NCBI GenBank assembly: GCA_913056235.1
Contig: CAJXMW010000002.1
Coordinates: 496,001-560,000, forward strand
DNA length: 64,000 bases
Direction: 5' to 3'
Source: an uncultured Fodinibius sp.
Lineage (GTDB): Bacteria > Bacteroidota > Rhodothermia > Balneolales > Balneolaceae
Below the pieces are notes generated by a model that was not told the DNA's origin, made no database searches, and saw only the letters and a program-made list of their open reading frames with translations. Both the position numbers and the translations under genes were made by a program. Shown here piece after piece: positions 45,965-55,063 of this stretch. Position 1 is the stretch's first letter. Every line of letters begins with the position of its first letter.

Positions 45965-48676
45965 TTATTGCTGGTTCATCATGTTTTCGATCTCTTTCAT
46001 CTTGCGTCCAAACTCTTCCCAATTACCGCTTTGCAGTGCTTGACTTGCTTCGTTCCAGAGCCCTTTAAGCTGCGAGAATTCTTGCGAAGTGGCACCAGTA
46101 GGTTGTGCAGGCAAGGCCTTTGTAGTATCGATTTCTGCTGCGGCAACACGTTCTTTTTTCTTCCCATAGAGCGCTTCTATAGATTCCCAAAGAGTGGGTT
46201 GCATGGCAATTTTTTCTCCCGAGGTTGCAATAACACGTTGCAGTTGCGGGATGTCAACGCCTTCGGCGATTAGAAAGACCGGTTCTACATAGATGAACGA
46301 ATTTTCGATGGGGATGACCATCAGGTTACCCCGTATGACCCGTGAGCCGCGTTGATCCCAAAGGGCAAGCTGTCGTGATATCTCTGTATCCTGATCGATA
46401 CGTGCCTCAATCTGGGCCGGACCAAGGATTAGCCGCTCTTTCGGCAGCTGATACACCGATGCTTCGCCATAGTTGGGATAGTCGGAGTTGGCAGCCATCC
46501 ACCCAATCATATTATCCCGGTTTTGAGGCGTTAATGGACTGATAAGTAAGTATTGCAACTCTTCTTGGCCGGGCAATTTGGTCAATACGTAGTACGGTTC
46601 CATAGCTATTGATTGGCCCCCGTACTTCTCATTGGGACGCGTCCACAGATCCTCGTTGTTGTAAAATACCTGCGGATCCGTCATGTGATACTTGTTGTAC
46701 TTGTCAATTTGAGCCTTGAAGTAATGGATGGGATATCGCACGTGCTGTCGAAGTCCATCTGACATCTGATCCATCGATTTAAACATATCGGGAAAAATAT
46801 CTCGATATACATTCAAAATCGGATCGTCCTCATTGGAGACGTAAAAGTCTACTGATCCATTATATGCATCCACCACAACTTTGACTGAGTTACGAATGTA
46901 GTTGTATTCTCCCTCATAAGGCTCCGAATACGGATAATGCGGCGTGGTAGTATAGGCGTCCTGCATCCAGTAGAGTTTACCGTCGTTGAGTACAAGATAT
47001 GGATCATCTTTAAGCTTCAGGAAGGGGGCAATTTTCTTCACGCGATCTTTGATCCGCTTCCAAAAAATAATTTTGCTGTCTTCGTTAATGTAGTCAGTCA
47101 ACAGGATGTTGGTGTCGCCAAACTGCCAGGCAAACAGCAATTTTTTAAAGAAGCTGCCAATGCCCACGCCGCTGCTACCTTGGTAATGGGTATACACATT
47201 TTTATCGCCCCGCGGGTAGTCCAGTTCTTCTACATTGGTATCCACAATTTTGTATTCAGAGTTGTGTTCCCCATAGTAAATGGCTGGTTGTTCTACATTA
47301 AGTCCCATCTCGCTTACTGGTGGGATATCCTTAATGACCAGCCGGGGGTCGCCTTGTGTGCCTTCCTGAGCTACGGGACTCATTACCAATCCATAGCCGT
47401 GTGTGTATTGCAGATGGCGATTAACCCATGTGTCGGCCTGTTCGGGTAACTGCTCGGAGAGCTCCCGTGCTGATACCATCATCTGCATGTAGCCCTCGTT
47501 GGTGGTATAGCGATCCACATCCACATTATAAAACTGGTAATAGAGCCGAATTTCTTGCAGTTGCCGGTAGGTTTGGATAAGCAGGCGGGGATCCCACAGG
47601 CGGATATTTTCAATCGTTTGTTCGTTTTCCTGTACCATCGACCAGGTCATCTCCTTGGCCGGTTGAGCGCTGTAGGGTTGTGTCTTCATCTCATCGAGTG
47701 CATACGCCTTGCGCGTCTGGTCAATGCTGTTTTTGATGTATGGTTCTTCGAGCTGTAGCTCGCTGGGTTCCACTACAAATTTTTGAATCATGCCGGGTAA
47801 CAGCGCATTGCCCACCCCTCCGATAACAATGGTAGCTATGCCGCCAATGAGTAGCCATTTAAAACAGCTTTTGTAGAGTTGAAAAAATGCTAAAAGTCCC
47901 AACAAGGCACAGAGAATGCATAAAATCCAGATGACAGGCAGGTGTACATTTATATCCACATAGCCGGCACCATAGACCGCACCGCCGGCATTATAGAGCA
48001 GATCATAGCGTTGCAGGTAATATCCCCATGAGAGTAGCAGTAACCAGATTCCCAGGTTAATACTAATGTGTTTCTTGACGCTACTGGCAGCATTAAGTGT
48101 TTTTGATTGAATAGATAGTGCACCAGCGTACACGTAGAGTATAATGGTGGCAATGGTGACGAAAAAGACCAGCGATGTCAGGCTGTTTTGAATAAGTTCG
48201 ATAAAGGGCAGACGCAGCACGTAGAAACCAATGTCGTGACCAAAAATCGGATCGATCTGCCCAAAAGTCTCATTCCAGTGGAATCGAAAATAGGTATCCC
48301 ACCGCATAAAAAAGGCCAGGGAGAAAAAGCCGCTGACGACTGCGCCGAGGCCGTAAAAGACATTTTTAATCTTTTTTGTGCTGATACTTTGGATATTGAG
48401 CTGAGCAAGGGGCGACTGTCCGAAACTCATTGTACTGAACTGCTTACCCAGCATATTCATGTTGGGCAGCACATATAACAGCGCCACCGCCAGGGATCCC
48501 AGCAGTAGCAAGGCCTGGGTTGTTTTTATCGTCCAGAACACTTGTGCATAGCCGAGATTTTCGAGCCATAACCACTCCACAATCCAGTCGGTAAAACCAC
48601 CGATGATGGCTATGACCAGCAGCAGAGGGATCAGAAACCAGTAAATTTTAGAAGAAGGTCTGGAAATTTTATTCAT
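45965..48676 (-). CDS. UPF0182 family membrane protein
   Basis: Large membrane protein of 903 aa in the UPF0182/COG1615 family. Seven or so membrane helices occupy residues 1-290, starting with YWFLIPLLLVIAIIGGFTDW, followed by a long extracytoplasmic domain with family blocks such as EPYIKNSIDQTRKAYALDEM, IRLWDPRLLIQTYRQLQEIR, YTHGYGLVMSPV, and SPLTPQNRDNMIGWMAANSD, and an acidic, Gln-rich end. The function is unknown. The gene faces the kinase gene with a 39-base gap. Confidence 0.9.
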   Translation of the reverse strand: MNKISRPSSKIYWFLIPLLLVIAIIGGFTDWIVEWLWLENLGYAQVFWTIKTTQALLLLGSLAVALLYVLPNMNMLGKQFSTMSFGQSPLAQLNIQSISTKKIKNVFYGLGAVVSGFFSLAFFMRWDTYFRFHWNETFGQIDPIFGHDIGFYVLRLPFIELIQNSLTSLVFFVTIATIILYVYAGALSIQSKTLNAASSVKKHISINLGIWLLLLSWGYYLQRYDLLYNAGGAVYGAGYVDINVHLPVIWILCILCALLGLLAFFQLYKSCFKWLLIGGIATIVIGGVGNALLPGMIQKFVVEPSELQLEEPYIKNSIDQTRKAYALDEMKTQPYSAQPAKEMTWSMVQENEQTIENIRLWDPRLLIQTYRQLQEIRLYYQFYNVDVDRYTTNEGYMQMMVSARELSEQLPEQADTWVNRHLQYTHGYGLVMSPVAQEGTQGDPRLVIKDIPPVSEMGLNVEQPAIYYGEHNSEYKIVDTNVEELDYPRGDKNVYTHYQGSSGVGIGSFFKKLLFAWQFGDTNILLTDYINEDSKIIFWKRIKDRVKKIAPFLKLKDDPYLVLNDGKLYWMQDAYTTTPHYPYSEPYEGEYNYIRNSVKVVVDAYNGSVDFYVSNEDDPILNVYRDIFPDMFKSMDQMSDGLRQHVRYPIHYFKAQIDKYNKYHMTDPQVFYNNEDLWTRPNEKYGGQSIAMEPYYVLTKLPGQEELQYLLISPLTPQNRDNMIGWMAANSDYPNYGEASVYQLPKERLILGPAQIEARIDQDTEISRQLALWDQRGSRVIRGNLMVIPIENSFIYVEPVFLIAEGVDIPQLQRVIATSGEKIAMQPTLWESIEALYGKKKERVAAAEIDTTKALPAQPTGATSQEFSQLKGLWNEASQALQSGNWEEFGRKMKEIENMMNQQ

Positions 48677-49189
48677 GGTAAGTAATATGACGGTTCAGGA
48701 AGTTTGGTTTGCCAGCGTACTAAAATCAAATCGTAAAATAGCAACCATTTTACAGAAAGAAGAATTTGGAATGTTAGCCAAGGCTGCTAAGACCAGCCAG
48801 ATATCTGATTAACCAAAATGGTTAAATACTATCAAAAGCAGAAAATTATGGATGATGCATTGGTACTTATAGCAGATATTGAGGCATAACGAGAGGTAAA
48901 AGGAGGGAAGCATAAAAGTCGTACCTTTGCTGAGTATGTACTCATTGGGACATTGCTTTCGGCTCTGCATGCGATGACAGTTGCATTCTTTATTAAAGCT
49001 ATTTCTACACTGTAGCAGCTGTTACAGCGGGAGGGTGTAGGGGGCGCTCTTACAACACAAAGTGCATTTCTTGATCCACTAAGTAATTAATTTTGCGTAA
49101 CTTGGATGCAATCATACAAATCAGCGAGGTGCTGGTTTTGTGAGGGTGCTTTTTATTACCAGGTAGGTAATTGTAAGCCCACAACTTAA
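48677..49189. other. Gene-poor stretch with a possible decayed small membrane-protein gene
   Basis: No intact gene is seen in these 513 bases. At 48849-49015 one plus-strand frame reads MDDALVLIADIEA, TAA, then EVKGGKHKSRTFAEYVLIG and TLLSALHAMTVAFFIKAIS before a TAG, and continues with QLLQREGVGGALTTQSAFLD to another stop. The hydrophobic middle looks coding; the stops suggest decay. No family recognised. TACCTTTG at about 48931 resembles a -7 box but has no partner. Confidence 0.3.
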
Positions 49190-49312
49190 ATGGACATTCA
49201 TATGGATCCCAAAACTGGAAAAAAAGCTCCTAAAAAAGCCGATACCAAGAAAGCTGCGAAACCTGCTGAAGAAACCAAACGGGAAGAACGTAAGCACCTT
49301 GGTAAAAAGTAA
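49190..49312 (+). CDS. Lysine-rich small protein (40 aa)
   Basis: A short frame, ATG 49190 (or the in-frame ATG 49202), stop 49310-49312, encoding DPKTGKKAPKKADTKKAAKP and ending ETKREERKHLGKK. It is about one-third Lys, with Ala, Pro and Glu, has no membrane part and no known domain. The composition resembles small basic proteins seen in this group or histone-H1-like tails. A long hairpin follows 49 bases later, which would suit a short, separately transcribed gene. No family assigned; coding is plausible, not proven. Confidence 0.45.
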   Translation: MDIHMDPKTGKKAPKKADTKKAAKPAEETKREERKHLGKK

Positions 49313-49360
49313 TTAATATCTATCTCAGGTAAGGGTCCGATCCCCTTCCCGAATTACAGC

Positions 49361-49420
49361 AAAGAGCATCAGTTCTTCTCATTCAGACTTAAAGTTTGAA
49401 GGGTAGAGTTGGTGCTCTTT
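49361..49420 (+). terminator. Long imperfect inverted repeat, probable terminator
   Basis: About 29 bases on each side pair around a two- to four-base loop: AAAGAGCATCA at 49361 with TGGTGCTCTTT ending 49420, and inner TTCAGACTT with AAGTTTGAA. U-rich CTGTTT follows. It probably ends the short lysine-rich gene. The rest of 49313-49670 shows nothing else except a 9-base inverted repeat (CCAATTTTT/AAAAATTGG) at 49621-49652. Confidence 0.6.
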
Positions 49421-49670
49421 CTGTTTAAAAGAAGGAAAAAATCCTTATCTGCTTAAAACTCGCGTTAAGTTATTGAAAATATTTAATTTAGACGCAACAC
49501 TTATCCATATGAGTGGTCGATAAATATTATGAGGTTATATGCCTTAATATTATGCTGTGCAATTGTTTAGCATGATATCACCTATAAAAATTATAGACCC
49601 TTCTTTAAGGATGTATTTACCCAATTTTTGAGTTTGATTACTGAAAAATTGGTCGAGAATGTTATTGTTA

Positions 49671-49817
49671 CTATCCCCGGAGACTTGAAATCAGACCAAT
49701 AAAAAATACGCCAAGAAGAAGGGCAATTACTCCTTCAAAGGTGATCAGATGATTCATCAAAAATTCGATTCCAAGTTGAAGATAAGCGACAGCTAAATTG
49801 ATTATGTCCTTAATCAT
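49671..49817 (-). CDS. Small membrane protein (48 aa)
   Basis: Minus-strand ATG 49817 to TAG 49671. The peptide begins MIKDIINLAVAYLQLGIEFL and continues MNHLITFEGVIALLLGVFFI then GLISSLRG. It holds an amphipathic first half and one strong membrane helix at about 29-43, with a positive C-terminus. No family recognised. It stands alone in a gene-poor region; an inverted repeat at 49621-49652 lies just downstream. It could encode a holin-, toxin- or regulator-like micro-protein, but nothing in the sequence decides. Confidence 0.45.
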   Translation of the reverse strand: MIKDIINLAVAYLQLGIEFLMNHLITFEGVIALLLGVFFIGLISSLRG

Positions 49818-49928
49818 ACCGGTCCCATTTATTTTTGTTAGGTGCATCTATACTAAAATGGGGGGCGGATGTTCCCGCAGCGAATGAACATTATAGGTAG
49901 CTGGGTACTACTCATCATATTAAAACAT

Positions 49929-50314
49929 CTAAACTAGCATTCGCGGTTTTATATTTTGATTCATGTGGAGAATATTTTTGGGATTATATTTGGTTTTAGT
50001 TCCACAAGACGTTCATAGTTATTGCCATATGCAGCGGAAACCCGGTTTTACTCTTCTTCGGTCATAAAGTTAACATAAGCACCTTCGGAAGCATAAGGTG
50101 CTGCTGGTTTGAAGAATCGACGTACCCAGCTAATGCATTTATCATCATTGGCAGAATTTTCCCATCGGGCATGTACATTCATCACAAACTTGGCATCTCG
50201 GCTGGAATAGGCCTCTCGATCGATGGGGCCGGCATTGGGCACAGGCGTTAGCTCCATCCTGATCTTACCTACGATCTGAACATAGCAGTACAGCGTCCTC
50301 TTTGTGGTTCCCAT
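49929..50314 (-). pseudogene. Remnant of a BBE-type FAD-linked oxidase
   Basis: Only the C-terminal berberine-bridge-enzyme (BBE) part of an FAD oxidase is left. Read on the minus strand: ELTPVPNAGPIDREAYSSRD, AKFVMNVHARWENSANDDK, WVRRFFKPAAPYASEGAYVN, FMTEEE, an in-frame TAA at 50050-50048, then NRVSAAYGNNYERLVELK in the same frame, and after a frameshift NPKNILHMNQNIKPRMLV. Intact members end just so (…YERLxxLKxxYDPxNxFxxNQNI). The FAD-binding domain is missing, so there is a 5' deletion, one stop and one frameshift. No mobile element is visible at the break. Confidence 0.85.
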
Positions 50315-50443
50315 TCATATAGAGGTAGTGGTGGAAAGTGAGCTTTATGCATATCGGTATCCGGTTGGTTACAGTCAGCTGTTACTATCTTGAATCCCGA
50401 TTTGGGCTATTCAGTTCCTGTCTTTCTAATTGCTACCTCAATT

Positions 50444-51286
50444 TTAATCAACTAGATAAATACCGTCATCTTCAATGCGGATAAGCTCTTCTTTGTAGAG
50501 ACTGCCAATGGCTTTCTTAAATGTTTTTTTGCTCATCTCAAGTCGCTCTCGGATCTCATCGGGATCGCTTTTATCGTGCAGATCCAAGTAGCCACCCACT
50601 TGTTTGAGTCGCTGCAGGATGTGTTCGGCATTGGGAGCAACCTTTTTGTAGCCGATAGGCCGGAGTGTCACATCAATTTTATTGTCATCCCGTATTTGTT
50701 TGATATAGCCGGTTTTCTGGTCTCCCGGGTAAACATCAGTAAAAAATTCGTTGTGGTAGATTAGTCCTTCATGCACCTGATTAATGATTACTTTGTAACC
50801 AAGATCTGTTTTTTTCCAGATCCGCAGGTCTACTTTTTCGCCTTCCTCAACGGTGATTGTCTCATTATCGAGATACTTGTCGATTTTGGCACTTGCCGCC
50901 AGGCGGTTTGTCTTTTCATCCAGATACATATATACCAGGTATGACTGGCCTTCGTTCATGCTGTCGATCTGCTCACGGTGAGGCACAAACAGGTCTTTGT
51001 CGAGTCCCCAGTCGAGATAGGCACCGTAGCGGTTAACGTCTTTGACCTTTAAGAAGGCTACACTATTGAGCGTTACTTTGGGCTGCTGCATGGTGGCCGT
51101 TACCCGCTCTTCGCCATCCTTGTAGATAAAAACACGTACGTTTTCGCCCTCTTGCAAGTCGCGGAAGGCAAGACGAGAGGGCAGCAGTACTTCATCATCG
51201 GCACTGCTGGATGTATCCTGCAGGAAGTAACCGTGGGGTGTGTTTCGGGCAACGTTGAGGGTGTAATAGGTACCGAGTTTGAACAT
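50444..51286 (-). CDS. cvfB: CvfB-like S1/winged-helix RNA-binding protein
   Basis: 280 residues with the CvfB (YitL) plan: three S1-type OB folds and a C-terminal winged helix. Seen: LNVARNTPHGYFLQDT and DEVLLPSRLAFRDLQEGENV (first S1), FLKVKDVNRYGAYLDWGLDKD (second), VIINQVHEGLIYHNEFF (third), and PDEIRERLEMSKKTFKKAIG (winged helix). In staphylococci CvfB binds RNA and affects virulence gene expression; in other bacteria its role is unclear. It stands alone. Confidence 0.88.
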   Translation of the reverse strand: MFKLGTYYTLNVARNTPHGYFLQDTSSSADDEVLLPSRLAFRDLQEGENVRVFIYKDGEERVTATMQQPKVTLNSVAFLKVKDVNRYGAYLDWGLDKDLFVPHREQIDSMNEGQSYLVYMYLDEKTNRLAASAKIDKYLDNETITVEEGEKVDLRIWKKTDLGYKVIINQVHEGLIYHNEFFTDVYPGDQKTGYIKQIRDDNKIDVTLRPIGYKKVAPNAEHILQRLKQVGGYLDLHDKSDPDEIRERLEMSKKTFKKAIGSLYKEELIRIEDDGIYLVD

Positions 51287-51396
51287 GAACTTAGGTTTCG
51301 GGTGATAAGATTTGCAAAGCCAAAGATACGGTCATCTCGGCGTTTCACCAACCGTTGTCATGGTATTTAATCGCTCCAACCCAGCGCTATTGTAAT

Positions 51397-51744
51397 TTAG
51401 TTATCTGTTTGAGAACTCCCCACAAACAGAATGGTGACCAGCAGAATGGTATCCCGCTTAACGTTCAGCGAATGAGGCTGGTTGCGACTCAGATAGAGCC
51501 AGTCGCCGCTGGAGAGCAGATGAGTTTCTCCATCAACGGTAAATTCCGTTCTCCCCTCCAGGCACTGTACCGACACTTCGCCATCCACACTATGCTTGGT
51601 AATTTCTTTACCTTTGGGAAGTACCATCCGAATGGCTTCCATGTCTTCCGTTTTCATAAGTGCCAGGGTGGCATCTTCTGGCATATCTTCTTTTAACGAA
51701 TAAAGATTGACAACTTCTCCGGGTCTTATTTTTTTCTGCGCCAT
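51397..51744 (-). CDS. Cupin-domain protein
   Basis: 115 residues forming one cupin barrel. The second-motif region reads CLEGRTEFTVDGETHLLSSGDWLYL then PHSLNVKRD, with the His of the usual metal site in NQPHSL and another in ITKHSV. The metal site is incomplete compared with active dioxygenases, so it may be a sensor or ligand-binding protein. Isolated gene, function unknown. Confidence 0.8.
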   Translation of the reverse strand: MAQKKIRPGEVVNLYSLKEDMPEDATLALMKTEDMEAIRMVLPKGKEITKHSVDGEVSVQCLEGRTEFTVDGETHLLSSGDWLYLSRNQPHSLNVKRDTILLVTILFVGSSQTDN

Positions 51745-51976
51745 ATTTTCCCTTTTGGTTCAACTTACCTCCCTAAATTAACATACAGATCTGGAACTAC
51801 AAATGTGCTGTCCATTAAATTTGAAAGTGCATAGTTTTGTTTCGTATTCCCATTCTGGCCGTCGAATATTGTCCTGAAATTTGAATCCGGTGTAGACCAA
51901 TTCCGGGATGAATTATATCATCTTCGATGAGTTTGTGGATCGTTAGCCGTTGGGTATAGGCATTACGCAAGGCCTG

Positions 51977-52909
51977 TTATAAACTACTGCAGTGGTTTTT
52001 GAGCGCAGCAATATCTTCATCGGTGAGTGATAAATCGAAGATATTTTGTTTGCCCATGATGGGATACATAATTGATTGGGGATTGTTTTCAACATGGTCT
52101 AACCCCATCGCATGACCGGCTTCGTGTGCCAACACAGTTTTAAGCTGGGCAATGTTGGAGAATTGAAAAATATTGATTCGTTCATCATCTCCCTTTCTAA
52201 AATATCGGCCCTGGTTGAATTTTTTTGCAACGCCAAAGCGATTATTGTACTTGCTTATAAGTTCATTTTGGATATCAATCAGCCTGTTGAGCTTACGAGA
52301 TTTTGTATTGGTTTTTTGGCGAAGCATCTCCATGGTATCCTGTTTACGTTCTACAGTAGGGCGAAGCAGTTTTATTTCCTTCTCCATTTGCTTCAGCTTC
52401 TTGTAGGTCTCTTCAGGTATCTTTTTTCCCTTCCATTTGTTAGCTAATTCAGAGTATTCCCGAGCTTTTTCGTTGTATTCTGCCAACGTACTCTCGAAGT
52501 CCTTTTGCTTTTCCTGGAAGGTCGTGCGAAGATTTTCATATTCTTGTTCCAACACTTCTATTTGATCTTTTTTGGTTTGAATCTCATTGGTAAGCAATTG
52601 CTCTGATTCGGTTCTTTTTTGTTCTTCACCATATATCAGGTGTATCACCACCTTGCCATCTTTGCGGTATTCCAGCACTTGTTGATCCATAGCTGTGGCC
52701 CAAAGTCTTTCAACTTCTTTCATGGTTTCGGAGAGCTTTTGTTCGGTGATATCAAAGCGGGAGTCAATATCCCCAAACTGGTAGGTCAATGGTTCGGTGC
52801 AGGGTTCGGTCGTTGATGGAGAGTTCCTATAAATGGAACCATAGTTGACAGTGAGTATGCCACCTACAACCGTGAGCAGGGATACAAGGGCAAGGGCTTT
52901 CAAGTTCAC
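51977..52909 (-). CDS. Matrixin-type zinc metalloprotease with coiled-coil insert
   Basis: 310 residues: an N-terminal hydrophobic anchor or signal (about 3-22), a short globular stretch, a long charged coiled coil (about 85-220, e.g. EVLEQEYENLRTTFQEKQKD), and a C-terminal metzincin site HEAGHAMGLDH at 262-272 with the Met-turn SIMYP at 279-283. All three zinc His and the catalytic Glu are present, so it should be active in the periplasm or at the surface. The coiled coil in front of the catalytic part is unusual for matrixins. GTG start at 52909. Isolated gene. Confidence 0.85.
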   Translation of the reverse strand: MNLKALALVSLLTVVGGILTVNYGSIYRNSPSTTEPCTEPLTYQFGDIDSRFDITEQKLSETMKEVERLWATAMDQQVLEYRKDGKVVIHLIYGEEQKRTESEQLLTNEIQTKKDQIEVLEQEYENLRTTFQEKQKDFESTLAEYNEKAREYSELANKWKGKKIPEETYKKLKQMEKEIKLLRPTVERKQDTMEMLRQKTNTKSRKLNRLIDIQNELISKYNNRFGVAKKFNQGRYFRKGDDERINIFQFSNIAQLKTVLAHEAGHAMGLDHVENNPQSIMYPIMGKQNIFDLSLTDEDIAALKNHCSSL

Positions 52910-53011
52910 TCAGGTGCAATTAATTGATAGTTCATTAGTAAGGTAAAAGGCAGAAGGGGAAGAGGAAAGAAAACTCTTTATACTGAGTATATTTTGTACC
53001 TGAGAAAAGTG

Positions 53012-53860
53012 CTATCTGCTTTTATTGAAATGCGTCTCGGCATGTTGAGCTAAATCGAGCACTGCGTTGGTATATAAGCTGCTGGGATTGTATCGGAGTA
53101 CCGCAGTTTCAATATCGCCGGTGCGTTCTTTAAAATAGGCCAGATAGTTGCCCACCGACATAATGTTGTTTTTCATATTGAAAATATCATCCCCCACAAA
53201 CCATTTGTTCAGCGAGTAGGGGATAAACTGGGCAAAAGCCACGGCTCCGGCATAGCTGGACTTAAGCTCAAAAACATCAATATTTTTACGCTTGGTAAAT
53301 TCAAGAAGCTCATTGAGCTGCTCCAGAGCAAAATCCTGTCGATACCCTTTGGCATACATCGAAACATAGGCATTAAAAGGATTGTAGCTGCCCGTATTTT
53401 TACCAAAGTCAGATTCTATTCCAAGGATAGCTGCTATAACATACTTGGAGATGCCATAGGTTTCTTCAGCAACTTTAAGAGGCTCACGGTAGGTATCGAT
53501 AAAGCGGATAATTTCATCCGACTTCTTATCAAATCCTAGTACATGCTTGTAGGAATCGAGAGACTGCGATTTGCGTTCAGCTGACTTTCGGAAACGGTTA
53601 GCGATATCTTCATAAATCTCGAAACGCTTATCCTTGAGCAGTTCCCGAATATCGATGCCTTGCTTTTGAAAATGTGCAATCAGCGCGTCAAGTTTTTCGT
53701 CATTAATCTCTGCAGAAAGGGTGCCGGGATCAGGAGAAAATAAATTCCAGGATAGGGTCTCGGCATCGGCCGTGGTGGCATGGGCTTTTGATATAGCCGA
53801 AGTTAAACCAACCCATGAGAACATACCAATCACAAAAACCAACAACTTAGATCTGAACAT
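53012..53860 (-). CDS. MltB-like lytic transglycosylase
   Basis: Exported 282-residue peptidoglycan lytic transglycosylase (SLT_2 type). Signal peptide about 1-29, then a helical part, then the catalytic domain: YGISKYVIAAILGIESDFG with the catalytic Glu149, TGSYNPFNAYVSMYAKGYRQ, SSYAGAVAFAQFIPYSLNKW and ETAVLRYNPSSLYTNAVLDLA. These enzymes cleave glycan strands to 1,6-anhydro ends, feeding recycling. The known family motif order is kept, though the domain is shorter than in E. coli MltB. Separate gene, 102 bases from the metalloprotease gene. Confidence 0.87.
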   Translation of the reverse strand: MFRSKLLVFVIGMFSWVGLTSAISKAHATTADAETLSWNLFSPDPGTLSAEINDEKLDALIAHFQKQGIDIRELLKDKRFEIYEDIANRFRKSAERKSQSLDSYKHVLGFDKKSDEIIRFIDTYREPLKVAEETYGISKYVIAAILGIESDFGKNTGSYNPFNAYVSMYAKGYRQDFALEQLNELLEFTKRKNIDVFELKSSYAGAVAFAQFIPYSLNKWFVGDDIFNMKNNIMSVGNYLAYFKERTGDIETAVLRYNPSSLYTNAVLDLAQHAETHFNKSR

Positions 53861-54068
53861 AAATCCGCCTTTGAACCTAAATTTTTCAGGATAATATCTA
53901 TTACTATTATAACAAACCTTTCGAAGAAGTAAAGCCGGAACTATCGTTTTTTCATCAATTAAAATTTACAACTAAGCATCTTATTGAGATAAGTTTTTCC
54001 AATTGCTTGTGGGGCAATCCATTCCATCCTTTTAGGAAAAACATCAATGCATTCAGAACTGATACGTT

Positions 54069-54881
54069 TTAAGAAGAACTAGCCAGTTCTCGTTGATTCC
54101 GAGCAATCCAGTCGAGGATATAATGGGCCTCTTCTTTCCAGTTCTCCAGCCCAAGCACAAAATGATTTCGCCCGGGAAACTCCTTGTAATCAAGTACGGA
54201 CCCATTCTTTTTATATTTTTGGTAATTCCGCTCATTTAGGTGTGCGGGGATGATTTTGTCATCGCTTCCGGAGATAAGCAGTAGCGGGGGATGTGGTTTC
54301 TTAAAATCAACTTTTGCAGCACCGGTAAGTCCGTCACGTATCACTCGTTTAGATTCGGGAATGGTGTAGGTTTCGTAGGTGGCTTTTTGTTTGTCTTTTG
54401 GCAGTCCATTAACAAAGGCGTATTGCCAATCTTTGAACGACATCAGGTATGTTGTGTCCGAAGAGGTGAACAGGCCTAACGACTTCCATGTGGCCCGCAG
54501 GAACGAAGGCTCATAGGGGACGACACCCAGTGGCGGTACCGAATGGATGGCCACACCCGCTGCAGGCAGGTCCTGATTTACTAATACTTGGGTAATGAGT
54601 CCGCCGAGCGAGTGACCGATCACAATTGGCTTTTCATCACAGTTTCGTATGATATTCGCATAGTACTCAATGACGGCATTGAGCCTAAGTCGGGCCAACC
54701 CAATATTTTGGTCAGGATGTTTTTTTCGAAGCTCATCGGCAGAGGCATCTTTGTGGGGCCAGGCCGGTGCCAGGGTCTTATATCCCTTGCTGTCAAAATA
54801 GGATTTCCATTGATCCCAGCAGTGATTTGTGACAAAAGCACCGGTGATAAATACAACGGTGCCGGTTTTTTGAGAGTTCAT
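54069..54881 (-). CDS. Alpha/beta hydrolase
   Basis: Cytoplasmic serine hydrolase of 270 aa. It opens VVFITGAFVTNHCWDQWKSYF, has the elbow GHSLGG (Ser91) at 89-94, an Asp in LLISGSDDKIIPA and a His in FPGRNHFVLG. No signal peptide. It is similar to lipase/esterase-like hydrolases annotated generally in many bacteria; substrate unknown. Isolated gene. Confidence 0.85.
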   Translation of the reverse strand: MNSQKTGTVVFITGAFVTNHCWDQWKSYFDSKGYKTLAPAWPHKDASADELRKKHPDQNIGLARLRLNAVIEYYANIIRNCDEKPIVIGHSLGGLITQVLVNQDLPAAGVAIHSVPPLGVVPYEPSFLRATWKSLGLFTSSDTTYLMSFKDWQYAFVNGLPKDKQKATYETYTIPESKRVIRDGLTGAAKVDFKKPHPPLLLISGSDDKIIPAHLNERNYQKYKKNGSVLDYKEFPGRNHFVLGLENWKEEAHYILDWIARNQRELASSS

Positions 54882-55031
54882 GGGGCTTTAACAGTATCTA
54901 CGACGTGATTGATTGTTTATTGTCGCCGAATATAACCAAAACAGTTAACAGTTTTAGGAATTACATTCACTGACCAGCTATTCGTTCCAGTGTTATCCGA
55001 TAATACAAAACTATTTTATTAACCATACTTT

Positions 55032-55060
55032 TTTAGCCTGATGATTCATCGTCAGCCTAA
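55032..55060. repeat. REP-like inverted repeat, copy 1
   Basis: TTTAGCCTGATGA, a four-base loop TTCA, and TCGTCAGCCTAAA's start form a near-palindrome. All but one base of this 29-base unit recurs at 57745-57773. It lies just downstream of the FrnE-like gene stop. No T-run follows on the minus strand, so it is more like an interspersed repeat than a terminator. Confidence 0.7.
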
Positions 55061-55063
55061 AGA

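Noticed and set aside
46937-47449. Long antisense open frame (170 codons) within the UPF0182 gene
   Set aside because: No family features; explained by the composition of the real gene on the other strand.
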